Assembly: GCF_000722635.1 (NCBI RefSeq)
Contig: NZ_JOKH01000003.1
Coordinates: forward strand, 807,413-871,412
Length of the DNA stretch: 64,000 bases
Source: Endozoicomonas numazuensis
Lineage (GTDB): Bacteria > Pseudomonadota > Gammaproteobacteria > Pseudomonadales > Endozoicomonadaceae
Direction of reading: 5' to 3'
Part shown: positions 52,812 to 59,901 of the stretch, piece after piece
How the letters are laid out: each line of letters begins with the position of its first letter
Numbering within the stretch: the stretch's first letter is position 1
Translations under genes and position numbers: made by a program
Notes under the pieces: generated by a model
The model's input: only the letters and a program-made list of their open reading frames with translations
What the model was told of the DNA's origin: nothing
Databases searched by the model: none

Positions 52812-53644
52812 TTCAGGCTCTCCAGTCGCTGTTCAATCACATCCAGATCTTTGAGAATGGCGCTTCTCAAAGTATCATCCAAACGCAAATGATGATTAGA
52901 CGACATATTTACGATAGAAGGAAAACCCTGACCTTTTTCCGTATCCAAAATAATGGCTGTGGGCTTATCTCTGCTGGCCAACCCCTGCTCAATGGCGCCG
53001 AAAATCTGGTTGATATCCTGACCATTGACCTGAATCGCGTCAAAACCAAAAGCCTGGAATTTCTCTCGAAGATCAAACGGTTTTTGAATCTCATCCAGAT
53101 AACCATCTAACTGTCGTTTGTTGTAATCCACAAACACAACCAGATTATTCAGCTGATGATGGGCTGCAAACTGAAACGCTTCCCAGCATTGCCCTTCCTG
53201 AAGCTCTCCGTCACCCACAACCGCGAAAACGTTTGATTCTGTGCCCATAGCAATGCCCATAGCACAGGAAATCCCCTGCCCCAGCGAGCCAGTTGTCATA
53301 TCGACACCTGCTGTTTTGTTCATATCAGCATGGCTGGGTAAAGACGTACCATTGGCATTGATCGTCTTGAGCGTTTCCAACTCAATAAAACCTCTCAGGG
53401 CCAGCGTTGCATATAACGCGGGGCCTGCATGGCCCTTTGAAAGCACCAGTCGATCTCTGTCAGCCATTTTTGGATTAGACGGATCATGATGCAGATAATG
53501 ACCATACAGACAGGCCAGAGTTTCCGATATGGAGAGACTACCGCTAAAGTGACCGTATCCGAGATGCAGCAGAGCTTTAACCGTTTCTGCCTTGATGGAG
53601 AGATTGAGGTGTTCAATCTCTCTGAGGTATTCGTTTGATTTCAT
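52808..53644 (-). CDS. transketolase N-terminal subunit
   Basis: About 278 residues from ATG 53644 (GAAG-type ribosome-binding site); the longer frame starts with TTG inside the previous gene's end and is less likely. It holds the TPP-pyrophosphate domain: GHFSGSLSISETLACLY, LSKGHAGPALYATLA, GSLGQGISCAMGIA and the TPP motif GDGELQEGQ...VFVDYN. Lacks the C-terminal half, supplied by the next gene. Gap to the EIIC gene is 23 bases. Confidence 0.9.
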   Translation of the reverse strand: MKSNEYLREIEHLNLSIKAETVKALLHLGYGHFSGSLSISETLACLYGHYLHHDPSNPKMADRDRLVLSKGHAGPALYATLALRGFIELETLKTINANGTSLPSHADMNKTAGVDMTTGSLGQGISCAMGIAMGTESNVFAVVGDGELQEGQCWEAFQFAAHHQLNNLVVFVDYNKRQLDGYLDEIQKPFDLREKFQAFGFDAIQVNGQDINQIFGAIEQGLASRDKPTAIILDTEKGQGFPSIVNMSSNHHLRLDDTLRSAILKDLDVIEQRLESLK

Positions 53645-53667
53645 AAACTTCACATTACATCCCGGGG

Positions 53668-55023
53668 TCAATGAGCACTGGCAGCCTGCAGCTTTTTCTT
53701 ACGGTGAATAAAGTTCGTGGCAAAAACACCGGCGGAGACCGCAGCAATCGCCAGAATCACGGCTTCTTTACCGGCCATGGCCATGTAGCCCAGGAAGATA
53801 CCGGTTACCGCAAAGTCAGAATCGGAGAAAGTGGTGTTGGCAAAACCCAGATCGCCCAGAACAGGCAACAACCAGAGTGTCAGAAAAGTAATCACAACGC
53901 CGTTCACAAAAGAGCCCACCGCAGCTCCCCGACGACCCCCTGTTGCATTCCCGAAAACCCCTGCTGTCGCACCGGTGAAAAAGTGAGGCACTACACCCGG
54001 CAGAATCAGCGTCAGTTTCATGGCCCCCAAAAGACCCATGCTGACCAGACCACCCAGGAAACTACAAAGGAAGCCGATCAACACCGCATTTTGTGCATAT
54101 GGGAAAACAATGGGGCAGTCCAGGGCTGGCTTGGCCTCTGGTACCAGTTTCTGAGAAATCCCGTTAAAGGCAGGCACGATCTCTGCCAGAACCAGTCGGA
54201 CACCTTGAAGAATGACAAAAACACCCGCAGCAAAACCGATGGCACTCAGTACTGCATACACAACAGGGTTTTGACCTCCACTGAGGTGTTCCCTGACAAA
54301 ATCACCACCTGCAGCTGCTACCAGAATCAGGTAAATAATACCCATGGTCAGTGAGATAGAGATGGACGAATCACGAAGGAAAACCAGATTTTTAGGCAGG
54401 TTCATCTCTTCTGTACTTTTAGACCCTTTACCCACCAGCTTGCCAATCAGGCCAGAAGCCACATAACCAACCGTGGAAAAGTGCCCAAAAGCCACATCAT
54501 CAGAACCCGTAATCTTGCGCATGAAAGGCTGTGCCATAGCCGGGAACAACACCATTACCAGCCCTAAAGTAATGGAGCCGAGCAGTACCAGCGTGAAACC
54601 TTCAAAACCAGCCACACTGAGAATAATGGCAATCATGCAAGCCATGTAGAGTGTATGATGCCCTGTCAGGAAGATGTATTTCAGTCTGCTAAAACGGGCA
54701 AAAACAATATTGGCCACCATACCAAATGCCATAATCAGGGATGTGGCAGAGCCAAATTCTGCCATGGCGGTCGCATAAATGGCTTCGTTATTGGGGATAA
54801 CACCTCGAAGATTAAAACCCTGCTCCATCAGGGTACCCATAGGCGTAATAGCCGCTACCAGAATACCGGCACCCCCACCAATAACCAGGAAGCCAAGAAT
54901 GGTTTTAATCGTACCTTTTACAACATCGGGTGCAGGTTTCTTTTGAATTGAAAGGCCAATCAAGGCCACAAGACCAATTAGAATCGCGGGTGTACTGAGT
55001 ACATCCATTAATAGCTCAAGCAT
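53668..55023 (-). CDS. ulaA: PTS EIIC, ascorbate (UlaA/SgaT) family
   Basis: A 451-residue membrane permease with about 11 helices. GTIKTILGFLVIGGGAGILV, YIFLTGHHTLYMA and FFTGATAGVFGNATGGRRGA match UlaA (465 residues in E. coli), which imports and, with EIIA/EIIB, phosphorylates L-ascorbate. The gene order EIIA-EIIB-EIIC and the lack of UlaG/D/E/F ascorbate-catabolic genes leave the substrate open; the transketolase pair points to a pentose- or pentulose-like sugar. Symbol denotes family membership only. Confidence 0.88.
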   Translation of the reverse strand: MLELLMDVLSTPAILIGLVALIGLSIQKKPAPDVVKGTIKTILGFLVIGGGAGILVAAITPMGTLMEQGFNLRGVIPNNEAIYATAMAEFGSATSLIMAFGMVANIVFARFSRLKYIFLTGHHTLYMACMIAIILSVAGFEGFTLVLLGSITLGLVMVLFPAMAQPFMRKITGSDDVAFGHFSTVGYVASGLIGKLVGKGSKSTEEMNLPKNLVFLRDSSISISLTMGIIYLILVAAAGGDFVREHLSGGQNPVVYAVLSAIGFAAGVFVILQGVRLVLAEIVPAFNGISQKLVPEAKPALDCPIVFPYAQNAVLIGFLCSFLGGLVSMGLLGAMKLTLILPGVVPHFFTGATAGVFGNATGGRRGAAVGSFVNGVVITFLTLWLLPVLGDLGFANTTFSDSDFAVTGIFLGYMAMAGKEAVILAIAAVSAGVFATNFIHRKKKLQAASAH

Positions 55024-55036
55024 ACTTCACACCCTG

Positions 55037-55300
55037 TTACTGATTCATATACTCTTTCAGCTTTTCTTTCATAGCCACTTTATCCGTTATATTCGGAAGA
55101 GCTATAACATCGCCTGAAAGAATGGAACCGGCTAAATCTTTTGTACAAATAAAAACATCGGCCATATCCGGTGTAACAGAGCCCAAATCAGTATGATTAA
55201 CTTCTCCCTGAATACCCATTTCACTTAGAATCTCTTTCACTTTCATTTCGATCATGAAAGAAGAACCCAAACCTGTACTGCAGACAGCCATAATTCTCAT
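55037..55300 (-). CDS. ulaB: PTS EIIB, ascorbate/lactose-like
   Basis: About 87 residues from ATG 55300 (GAGG upstream); the longer frame from 55333 overlaps the EIIA gene and has no ribosome-binding site. The phosphocysteine is in VCSTGLGSSFMIEMKV (Cys7), as in SgaB/UlaB. It passes phosphate from EIIA to the sugar through EIIC. Located 13 bases before the EIIC gene and 11 after the EIIA stop. Confidence 0.88.
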   Translation of the reverse strand: MRIMAVCSTGLGSSFMIEMKVKEILSEMGIQGEVNHTDLGSVTPDMADVFICTKDLAGSILSGDVIALPNITDKVAMKEKLKEYMNQ

Positions 55301-55310
55301 AGTAAAAACC

Positions 55311-55754
55311 TCAGTAGTTTTTGATAATTTCAATAATGTCTTGTACTGAACTGGATGCTATTACTTTCTCGACATCGCCCTCATGACAGAAGAATTCCGA
55401 GATAGAGGTAATCAGTTCAATGTGTTGATTACTGTCTGCAGCAGACAGTAGAAGAACCAGATGGACAGGGTCGTTCTCAGAACTTTTAAAGCTCACGCCA
55501 TCCTTAACAATCAATAAAGAAAGAGCGTTCTTTATAGCCCCTTCATCCGGTCTGGCATGGGGCATGGCTATTTTTGGAGCAACCACGTAGTAAGGCCCCA
55601 GTTCTTCAGTAGATCTGAAAATAGCCTCTTTATAAAACTCAGAAATTGACCCGTCGTTAATTAACGGTTCACAGACAAGATCAATAGCATGCTGCCAGTC
55701 ATTGACTGACTCTAAAACAGCTATTCGATCTTTAACAAGTAATTGACTCAGCAT
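55311..55754 (-). CDS. ulaC: PTS EIIA, mannitol/ascorbate (UlaC-like)
   Basis: A 147-residue cytosolic phosphocarrier of the PTS-EIIA type 2 fold. The phosphorylated histidine is His66 in AMPHARPDEGA, within the signature region. Length equals UlaC (about 150). First gene of the operon; its ATG lies 69 bases from the palindrome at 55823-55841, which therefore may sit in the promoter. Confidence 0.88.
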   Translation of the reverse strand: MLSQLLVKDRIAVLESVNDWQHAIDLVCEPLINDGSISEFYKEAIFRSTEELGPYYVVAPKIAMPHARPDEGAIKNALSLLIVKDGVSFKSSENDPVHLVLLLSAADSNQHIELITSISEFFCHEGDVEKVIASSSVQDIIEIIKNY

Positions 55755-55822
55755 AAATCGTCCAAACTAATAAACCGGGCATGAGCTAAAATGCAGTGTT
55801 TTAAAAGCAAACCCTATCTTTG

Positions 55823-55841
55823 TCGATTAATAATCGACACG
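55823..55841. promoter_or_regulatory. palindromic operator of the PTS-transketolase operon
   Basis: TGTCGATTAATAATCGACA is a perfect 9-1-9 palindrome located in the 438-base divergent gap 55755-56192, 69 bases upstream of the EIIA ATG. Size and symmetry suit a LacI-, GntR- or DeoR-type repressor dimer. No regulator gene is adjacent. The rest of the gap is AT-rich with no other recognised feature. Confidence 0.65.
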
Positions 55842-56192
55842 GTAATTTGTATAAATCGGTTATCTTTTTTCAGTCTAGGATTCCCGGATTTTTATTTAGA
55901 TGATCCAGATCAAATTTTCATTCAGATATTAACCACTAGAAACACACCTGATCAAAAACCATAATTTAGACTTGACTCATATCAACAAGAAAATATCTTT
56001 TAAACAATCAGCGCACTGTTTTTTCCATGTCCCCATTTAAATTAAGAATACATAAAGTGTTCACATTTAATTCATATCAAACAGGTAAACTCATCCTTTC
56101 TTCCTGAAATACTCATAATCACTGTCTTCAAAGTCCTTTTTTCTTGCTCCACAATTTCTTACACTGCCTGCCAACAGTATGAGGAAGATGTG

Positions 56193-56498
56193 ATGACGAC
56201 ACAGATTGATCAGGAAACCCGGGACAAACTGGATGCAGCGACCTTTCGCCGGCTGCTGAAGCACCTTGATGACAATAAAGACGTGCAGAACATTGACCTG
56301 ATGATTCTGGCGAATTTCTGTCGCAACTGTCTGGGCAAGTGGTATAAAACAGCCGCAGATGATCTGGGTGTTGAGGTGTCAGACAATGAAGCCAGAGAAC
56401 GCGTCTATGGCATGCCTTATTCCCAATGGAAAGAAAACCATCAGCAACCGGCTACTCCAGAGCAGCTAGCGGCTTTTGAAGCGAAACAAAACAAGTAG
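56193..56498 (+). CDS. DUF1244 family protein
   Basis: A 101-residue protein from ATG 56193, with AGGA suitably upstream; an in-frame GTG three bases earlier is less likely. LMILANFCRNCLGKWYKTAA and YGMPYSQWKENHQ are the DUF1244 signature (conserved cysteines and aromatics). Cytosolic; function unknown. It is followed by an array of 20-bp repeats. Confidence 0.87.
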   Translation: MTTQIDQETRDKLDAATFRRLLKHLDDNKDVQNIDLMILANFCRNCLGKWYKTAADDLGVEVSDNEARERVYGMPYSQWKENHQQPATPEQLAAFEAKQNK

Positions 56499-56548
56499 TG
56501 CCCAGACACTTACTTGAATGTCTGCCAGACAGCTATATTGATGCCAAC

Positions 56549-56808
56549 ACAGCCTTGAGCTTTTCTAAACAGCCTTGAGCTTTTCTAAACAGCCTTGAGC
56601 TTTTCTAAACAGCCCTGAGCTTTTCTAAACAGTCCTGAGCTCTTCTGAGCTCTTCTGAACAGCCTTGAGCTTTTCTAAACAGTCCTGAGCTCTTCTGAAC
56701 AGTCCTGAGCTCTTCTGAACAGCCTTGAGCTCTTCTGAACAGCCTTGGGCTCTTCTGAACAGCCTTGAGCTCTTCTGAACAGTCCTGAGCTCTTCTGAAC
56801 AGTCCTGA
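56549..56808 (+). repeat. tandem array of a 20-bp unit, about 12-13 copies
   Basis: Unit ACAGCCTTGAGCTTTTCTAA, with later copies varying at three to five sites (ACAGTCCTGAGCTCTTCTGA). A 10-base partial interrupts the sixth position. Early copies are the CTTGAG/TTTTCTAA type and later ones the TCCTGAG/CTCTTCTGA type. It ends 15 bases before the aldo/keto reductase ATG. Variant types alternating suggest amplification in steps. No spacers, so not a CRISPR. Confidence 0.93.
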
Positions 56809-56823
56809 ACAAGAGAACTGAGT

Positions 56824-57795
56824 ATGAATCGTTTCCCGTTGCAGATTCACACCCCTAAAGCCAGCCGCCTGATCTATGGATGCATGGGTTTGGGAGGTGA
56901 GTGGAACAGTAATCCTATTACCGATCAGGACTATACACTGGCCCACAAGGCAGTGAACACCGCCCTGGAGTGCGGCATCAACTTCTTTGACCATGCAGAT
57001 ATCTATACCATGGGCAAAGCAGAACAGGCATTCAGCACGGTGCTGAAAGCGGAACCCAAACTCCGTAAAGATCTGATTATTCAATCCAAATGTGGCATTC
57101 GCTTTGCAGATGAAAAGAGTCCGGCACGATACGACCTTTCCCCTCAATGGATAGAGTTCAGTGTCGACGGTATTCTGGAAAGACTGGGTACAGAATACCT
57201 GGATATTCTGTTACTTCATCGTCCTGACCCGCTCATGGAGCCAGACTTGATCGCTGAAGCTTTTACTCGTCTCTACGACAGCGGAAAAGTACGGCATTTT
57301 GGTGTATCCAATATGAACCAACACCAGATTACTTATCTGCACTCCTGTATTGAGCAGCCTCTGATTACGAATCAGCTACCTTTGAGTTTGGGACGCTGTG
57401 ACTTTGTGGACGACGGTGTACTGGTTGCCATGAACGAAAGTGCTGATACCGGATTTACCCCGGGTATGGTGGATTACTGCCGTAAGCACAATGTACAGCT
57501 TCAGGCCTGGGGTTGCCTGGATCAGGGACTATTCACAGGTAAGGACATCAGTCACCAGCCCGAGTCAGTGAAAGCGACAGCCAGACTGGTTGCAGAAATG
57601 GCAGAAACCTATCAGACATCCAGAGAAGCCATTGTTCTGGCCTGGCTGATGAGGCACCCTGCCAGTATCCAGCCTGTTATTGGAACCACTCATGAAGATC
57701 GTATTCGTGGCTGCTCACAAGCCATGGCAATCAATATGAGCCGGGAAGACTGGTACAAACTTTATATCGCATCCAGAGGCCAGCCTTTGCCTTGA
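56824..57795 (+). CDS. aldo/keto reductase, YdhF-like
   Basis: A 323-residue NADPH-dependent oxidoreductase. The TIM-barrel active-site residues are seen in FFDHADIYTMGKAEQAF (Asp, Tyr) and IQSKCGIRF (Lys) with HRPDPLMEPDLIAEAF; the C-terminal region has QAWGCLDQGLF and VIGTTHEDRI. The DHADIYT/Y pattern fits the E. coli YdhF group. Substrate unknown. The tandem repeat array ends 15 bases upstream of the ATG, so the 5' untranslated region contains repeats. Confidence 0.9.
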   Translation: MNRFPLQIHTPKASRLIYGCMGLGGEWNSNPITDQDYTLAHKAVNTALECGINFFDHADIYTMGKAEQAFSTVLKAEPKLRKDLIIQSKCGIRFADEKSPARYDLSPQWIEFSVDGILERLGTEYLDILLLHRPDPLMEPDLIAEAFTRLYDSGKVRHFGVSNMNQHQITYLHSCIEQPLITNQLPLSLGRCDFVDDGVLVAMNESADTGFTPGMVDYCRKHNVQLQAWGCLDQGLFTGKDISHQPESVKATARLVAEMAETYQTSREAIVLAWLMRHPASIQPVIGTTHEDRIRGCSQAMAINMSREDWYKLYIASRGQPLP

Positions 57796-57810
57796 TATAA
57801 AGCGAAGACA

Positions 57811-57845
57811 TTGAATTCTGCACTGGGCCACAGTGCAGAATTCAA
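57811..57845. terminator. terminator hairpin
   Basis: TTGAATTCTGCACTG and CAGTGCAGAATTCAA form a perfect 15-bp stem around GGCCA between the convergent aldo/keto reductase and the unknown protein gene. Confidence 0.7.
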
Positions 57846-57857
57846 ACATAATCTCAA

Positions 57858-58493
57858 TCAGTCATGTAACTGTGGATAAAACTGTTTACAACGCAGTACT
57901 CTGTTGCCTTCTACCGCCTGATAGTAGAACTTCCATTGACCATTGGTTCTGTAACCCACCAGATTCATGGCCCCTCCACCCGCTTGTTGAACCCCTTTAA
58001 AATATTCCTCTTTTTGAAGCTTGCGTTGCAAGATAGGAAACCCGTTATCCAGGTAATCATTTCCGGCCGAAGCATGAAGCTTGTCGAGATATTTAATGGC
58101 GTTGGGTGACTGATAATTGGCAAGAGGAGACCCCTGTCCACCACCACACTTGTTAGCATTGGCGTGATAAACAATCAGGTCATTACCGATCTTATCAATA
58201 TAGAAAGCACAACCAGACATAGAAGATGTCTGGAAAACCGAGGGGCCTCCCCGTGCAGGAAGTACCAGAGAGCAGATTTTGTTTTCCTGCCAGGGCAGGA
58301 AACTGGTATCACCATTTTGATTAACCCGAACATCCACCATTACCGTCAGGTTTCCGTCCACCCTGACCTCTCGATAGGTCACCGAACAAGAATCATTGCT
58401 GTACATGTAATGATCACCTTTGATGGTCGGCCGCCGGGATCCCCCATTCACGGATAAAGGCTTATTCTCAAGTAGTTCTTTTACAACCGCCAT
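57858..58493 (-). CDS. unknown protein, effector-like features
   Basis: About 211 residues from ATG 58493, which has AGAGGA upstream; the longer frame starting at 58535 has no such site. No signal peptide or membrane helix. Notable are SVFQTSSMSGCAFYIDKIGN, YHANANKCGGG and a C-terminal half YFKGVQQAGGGAMNLVGYR...WKFYYQAV. Cys in TSSMSGC and His in YHANAN could be a catalytic pair of a cysteine-type hydrolase or transglutaminase, but that is a guess from spacing alone. No family recognised. Confidence 0.6.
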   Translation of the reverse strand: MAVVKELLENKPLSVNGGSRRPTIKGDHYMYSNDSCSVTYREVRVDGNLTVMVDVRVNQNGDTSFLPWQENKICSLVLPARGGPSVFQTSSMSGCAFYIDKIGNDLIVYHANANKCGGGQGSPLANYQSPNAIKYLDKLHASAGNDYLDNGFPILQRKLQKEEYFKGVQQAGGGAMNLVGYRTNGQWKFYYQAVEGNRVLRCKQFYPQLHD

Positions 58494-58665
58494 AGCCTGT
58501 CCTCTTGTTTTGCTTTTTCCACATTCTGAAGGCACTTTCGTACATACAACAAGGACAGAAAAGGGTCACAGTTTTTTTTGTGACGCAGTTCACACCACTA
58601 ATAACAGTCGAAAATATTCATATAAGTCATAGATCTTAAAAAGGATTTTCATGAAGTCTCTTAGC

Positions 58666-58728
58666 CCGTTCGTCCTGAGCCTGTCGAAGAATGTTGTTAT
58701 TGCACTTCGACAGGCTAAGGACGAACGG
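58666..58728. repeat. REP-like palindrome (family 1, complete copy)
   Basis: CCGTTCGTCCTGAGCCTGTC...GAAG (arm 1) and CTTCGACAGGCTAAGGACGA...ACGG (arm 2) are inverted repeats with one mismatch, spaced by AATGTTGTTATTGCA. Related half or degenerate copies lie at 30951 and 35353. In the ~280-base gap between the unknown protein and the RND adaptor gene; the rest of the gap shows nothing. Confidence 0.85.
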
Positions 58729-58774
58729 TATGGGGTATCACGCTTGGCTTCTGGAGATACAAAAGCAGGAACAA

Positions 58775-59860
58775 TCAGGAAACCGGAATACTTTCCTCCA
58801 GAAGCACGACCTGCTCACTGTCTCTCAAACGGCTGGCGCCTCTGACAACAACCCGGTCTCCCTGCTGAATATCCCCTTTCACGGAAACCGAGTCATCATC
58901 ACCAAAAAGGACTTCAACAGAGACTCGTTTGACGGTCAAACCACCTTCAGGATTCTCCAGAATTTTAAACACAGCACTGCCTGCAGCGCTAAGAATCACG
59001 GCATCCCTTGGGACGACCTTCACCTGGGCAAGAGCACTCATGGGGATCGCCACTTTTACCGGTGAACCCGGCAACCAATGATCACTCTCAGGGTCCAGCC
59101 TGACTTCCACCAGACGAGACTGAGCATCGGCTTTAGCGCCTCTCTGGAAAACTTCAGCCTGTTGGTGTTGCTCATCCATTTGCACCTTCAGACTGCTCTT
59201 GCTCTCCAGTGTCGCAGCCAGTTCAATAGGAATCTGAACTCGAATATCCAAAGCATCCGGATTAACCAGATGTAAAACAGGGCTGCCCGAACTAATGTGC
59301 TCATTAGGTTGTCGGGTACGCTGATTCACAACCCCCGAAAAAGGTGCCTTGATCACCGTTCTGGACAACTGATCCCGAATGATTTCATGGTTTACCTGCT
59401 CATAGTCGACATCCAGTCTTGCCAGATCATAATCATGCCTGGCCTTGTCCAGCTCGGTTCGGGATATGCCCCGCTTTTTATGCAATGACTCCAGCCTGTC
59501 CAGCTCGGTCTTGAGATAATTGAGTATGCTTTTTGCTTTTCCCAATACCACTGCACTGGTTTTTAGTTGAAGCTGCAACTGCCTATCATCAATTCTGGCT
59601 ACCACATCACCCGCTTCTACCCGCTGACCAAAATCCGCTAACCAGATAATGCGGCCACTGATCTCAGCACTCAGCTCTGCCTTCTGCTGACTGGCTACTG
59701 AGCCGTTATACCAGTTTAAAGGCGCTCTTGATTCTTCAGACACTTCAGCATACGACACAGTACTGACAGCCAGCGCCTTGAAGGAGTTGAAACTCAATAG
59801 ACAGGCCAGTCCCAATCCAGGCAATGATCGTTGTTTCAGCCACCTTGCTTCTGTTAACAC
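58775..59860 (-). CDS. RND efflux periplasmic adaptor (HlyD/AcrA-like)
   Basis: A 361-residue periplasmic membrane-fusion protein. Signal peptide about 1-32; the first lipoyl half is in AELSAEISGRIIWLADFGQRVEAG; a long coiled-coil hairpin about 85-150 (ELDRLESLHKKRGISRTELDK); the second lipoyl half APFSGVVNQRTRQPNEHI; then beta-barrel and membrane-proximal domains. Starts at GTG 59860. It follows the RND permease gene (41 bases), so the two form a permease-adaptor unit; the outer-membrane channel must come from elsewhere. Confidence 0.9.
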   Translation of the reverse strand: MLTEARWLKQRSLPGLGLACLLSFNSFKALAVSTVSYAEVSEESRAPLNWYNGSVASQQKAELSAEISGRIIWLADFGQRVEAGDVVARIDDRQLQLQLKTSAVVLGKAKSILNYLKTELDRLESLHKKRGISRTELDKARHDYDLARLDVDYEQVNHEIIRDQLSRTVIKAPFSGVVNQRTRQPNEHISSGSPVLHLVNPDALDIRVQIPIELAATLESKSSLKVQMDEQHQQAEVFQRGAKADAQSRLVEVRLDPESDHWLPGSPVKVAIPMSALAQVKVVPRDAVILSAAGSAVFKILENPEGGLTVKRVSVEVLFGDDDSVSVKGDIQQGDRVVVRGASRLRDSEQVVLLEESIPVS

Positions 59861-59901
59861 GTCTATATCCCTTTTATCGTATAGTTCTTATTCATAGCCA
59901 T

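Noticed and set aside
53671-54354. Plus-strand 227-codon frame opposite the EIIC gene
   Set aside because: Membrane-protein shadow; rich in Gln/Asn/His and lacking any ribosome-binding site.
56549-56808. CRISPR array
   Set aside because: Units are contiguous, with no unique spacers, and no cas gene is near.
56605-57147. Minus-strand 180-codon frame over the tandem array
   Set aside because: Its C-terminal half is the translation of 20-bp repeats and the rest is antisense to the aldo/keto reductase.
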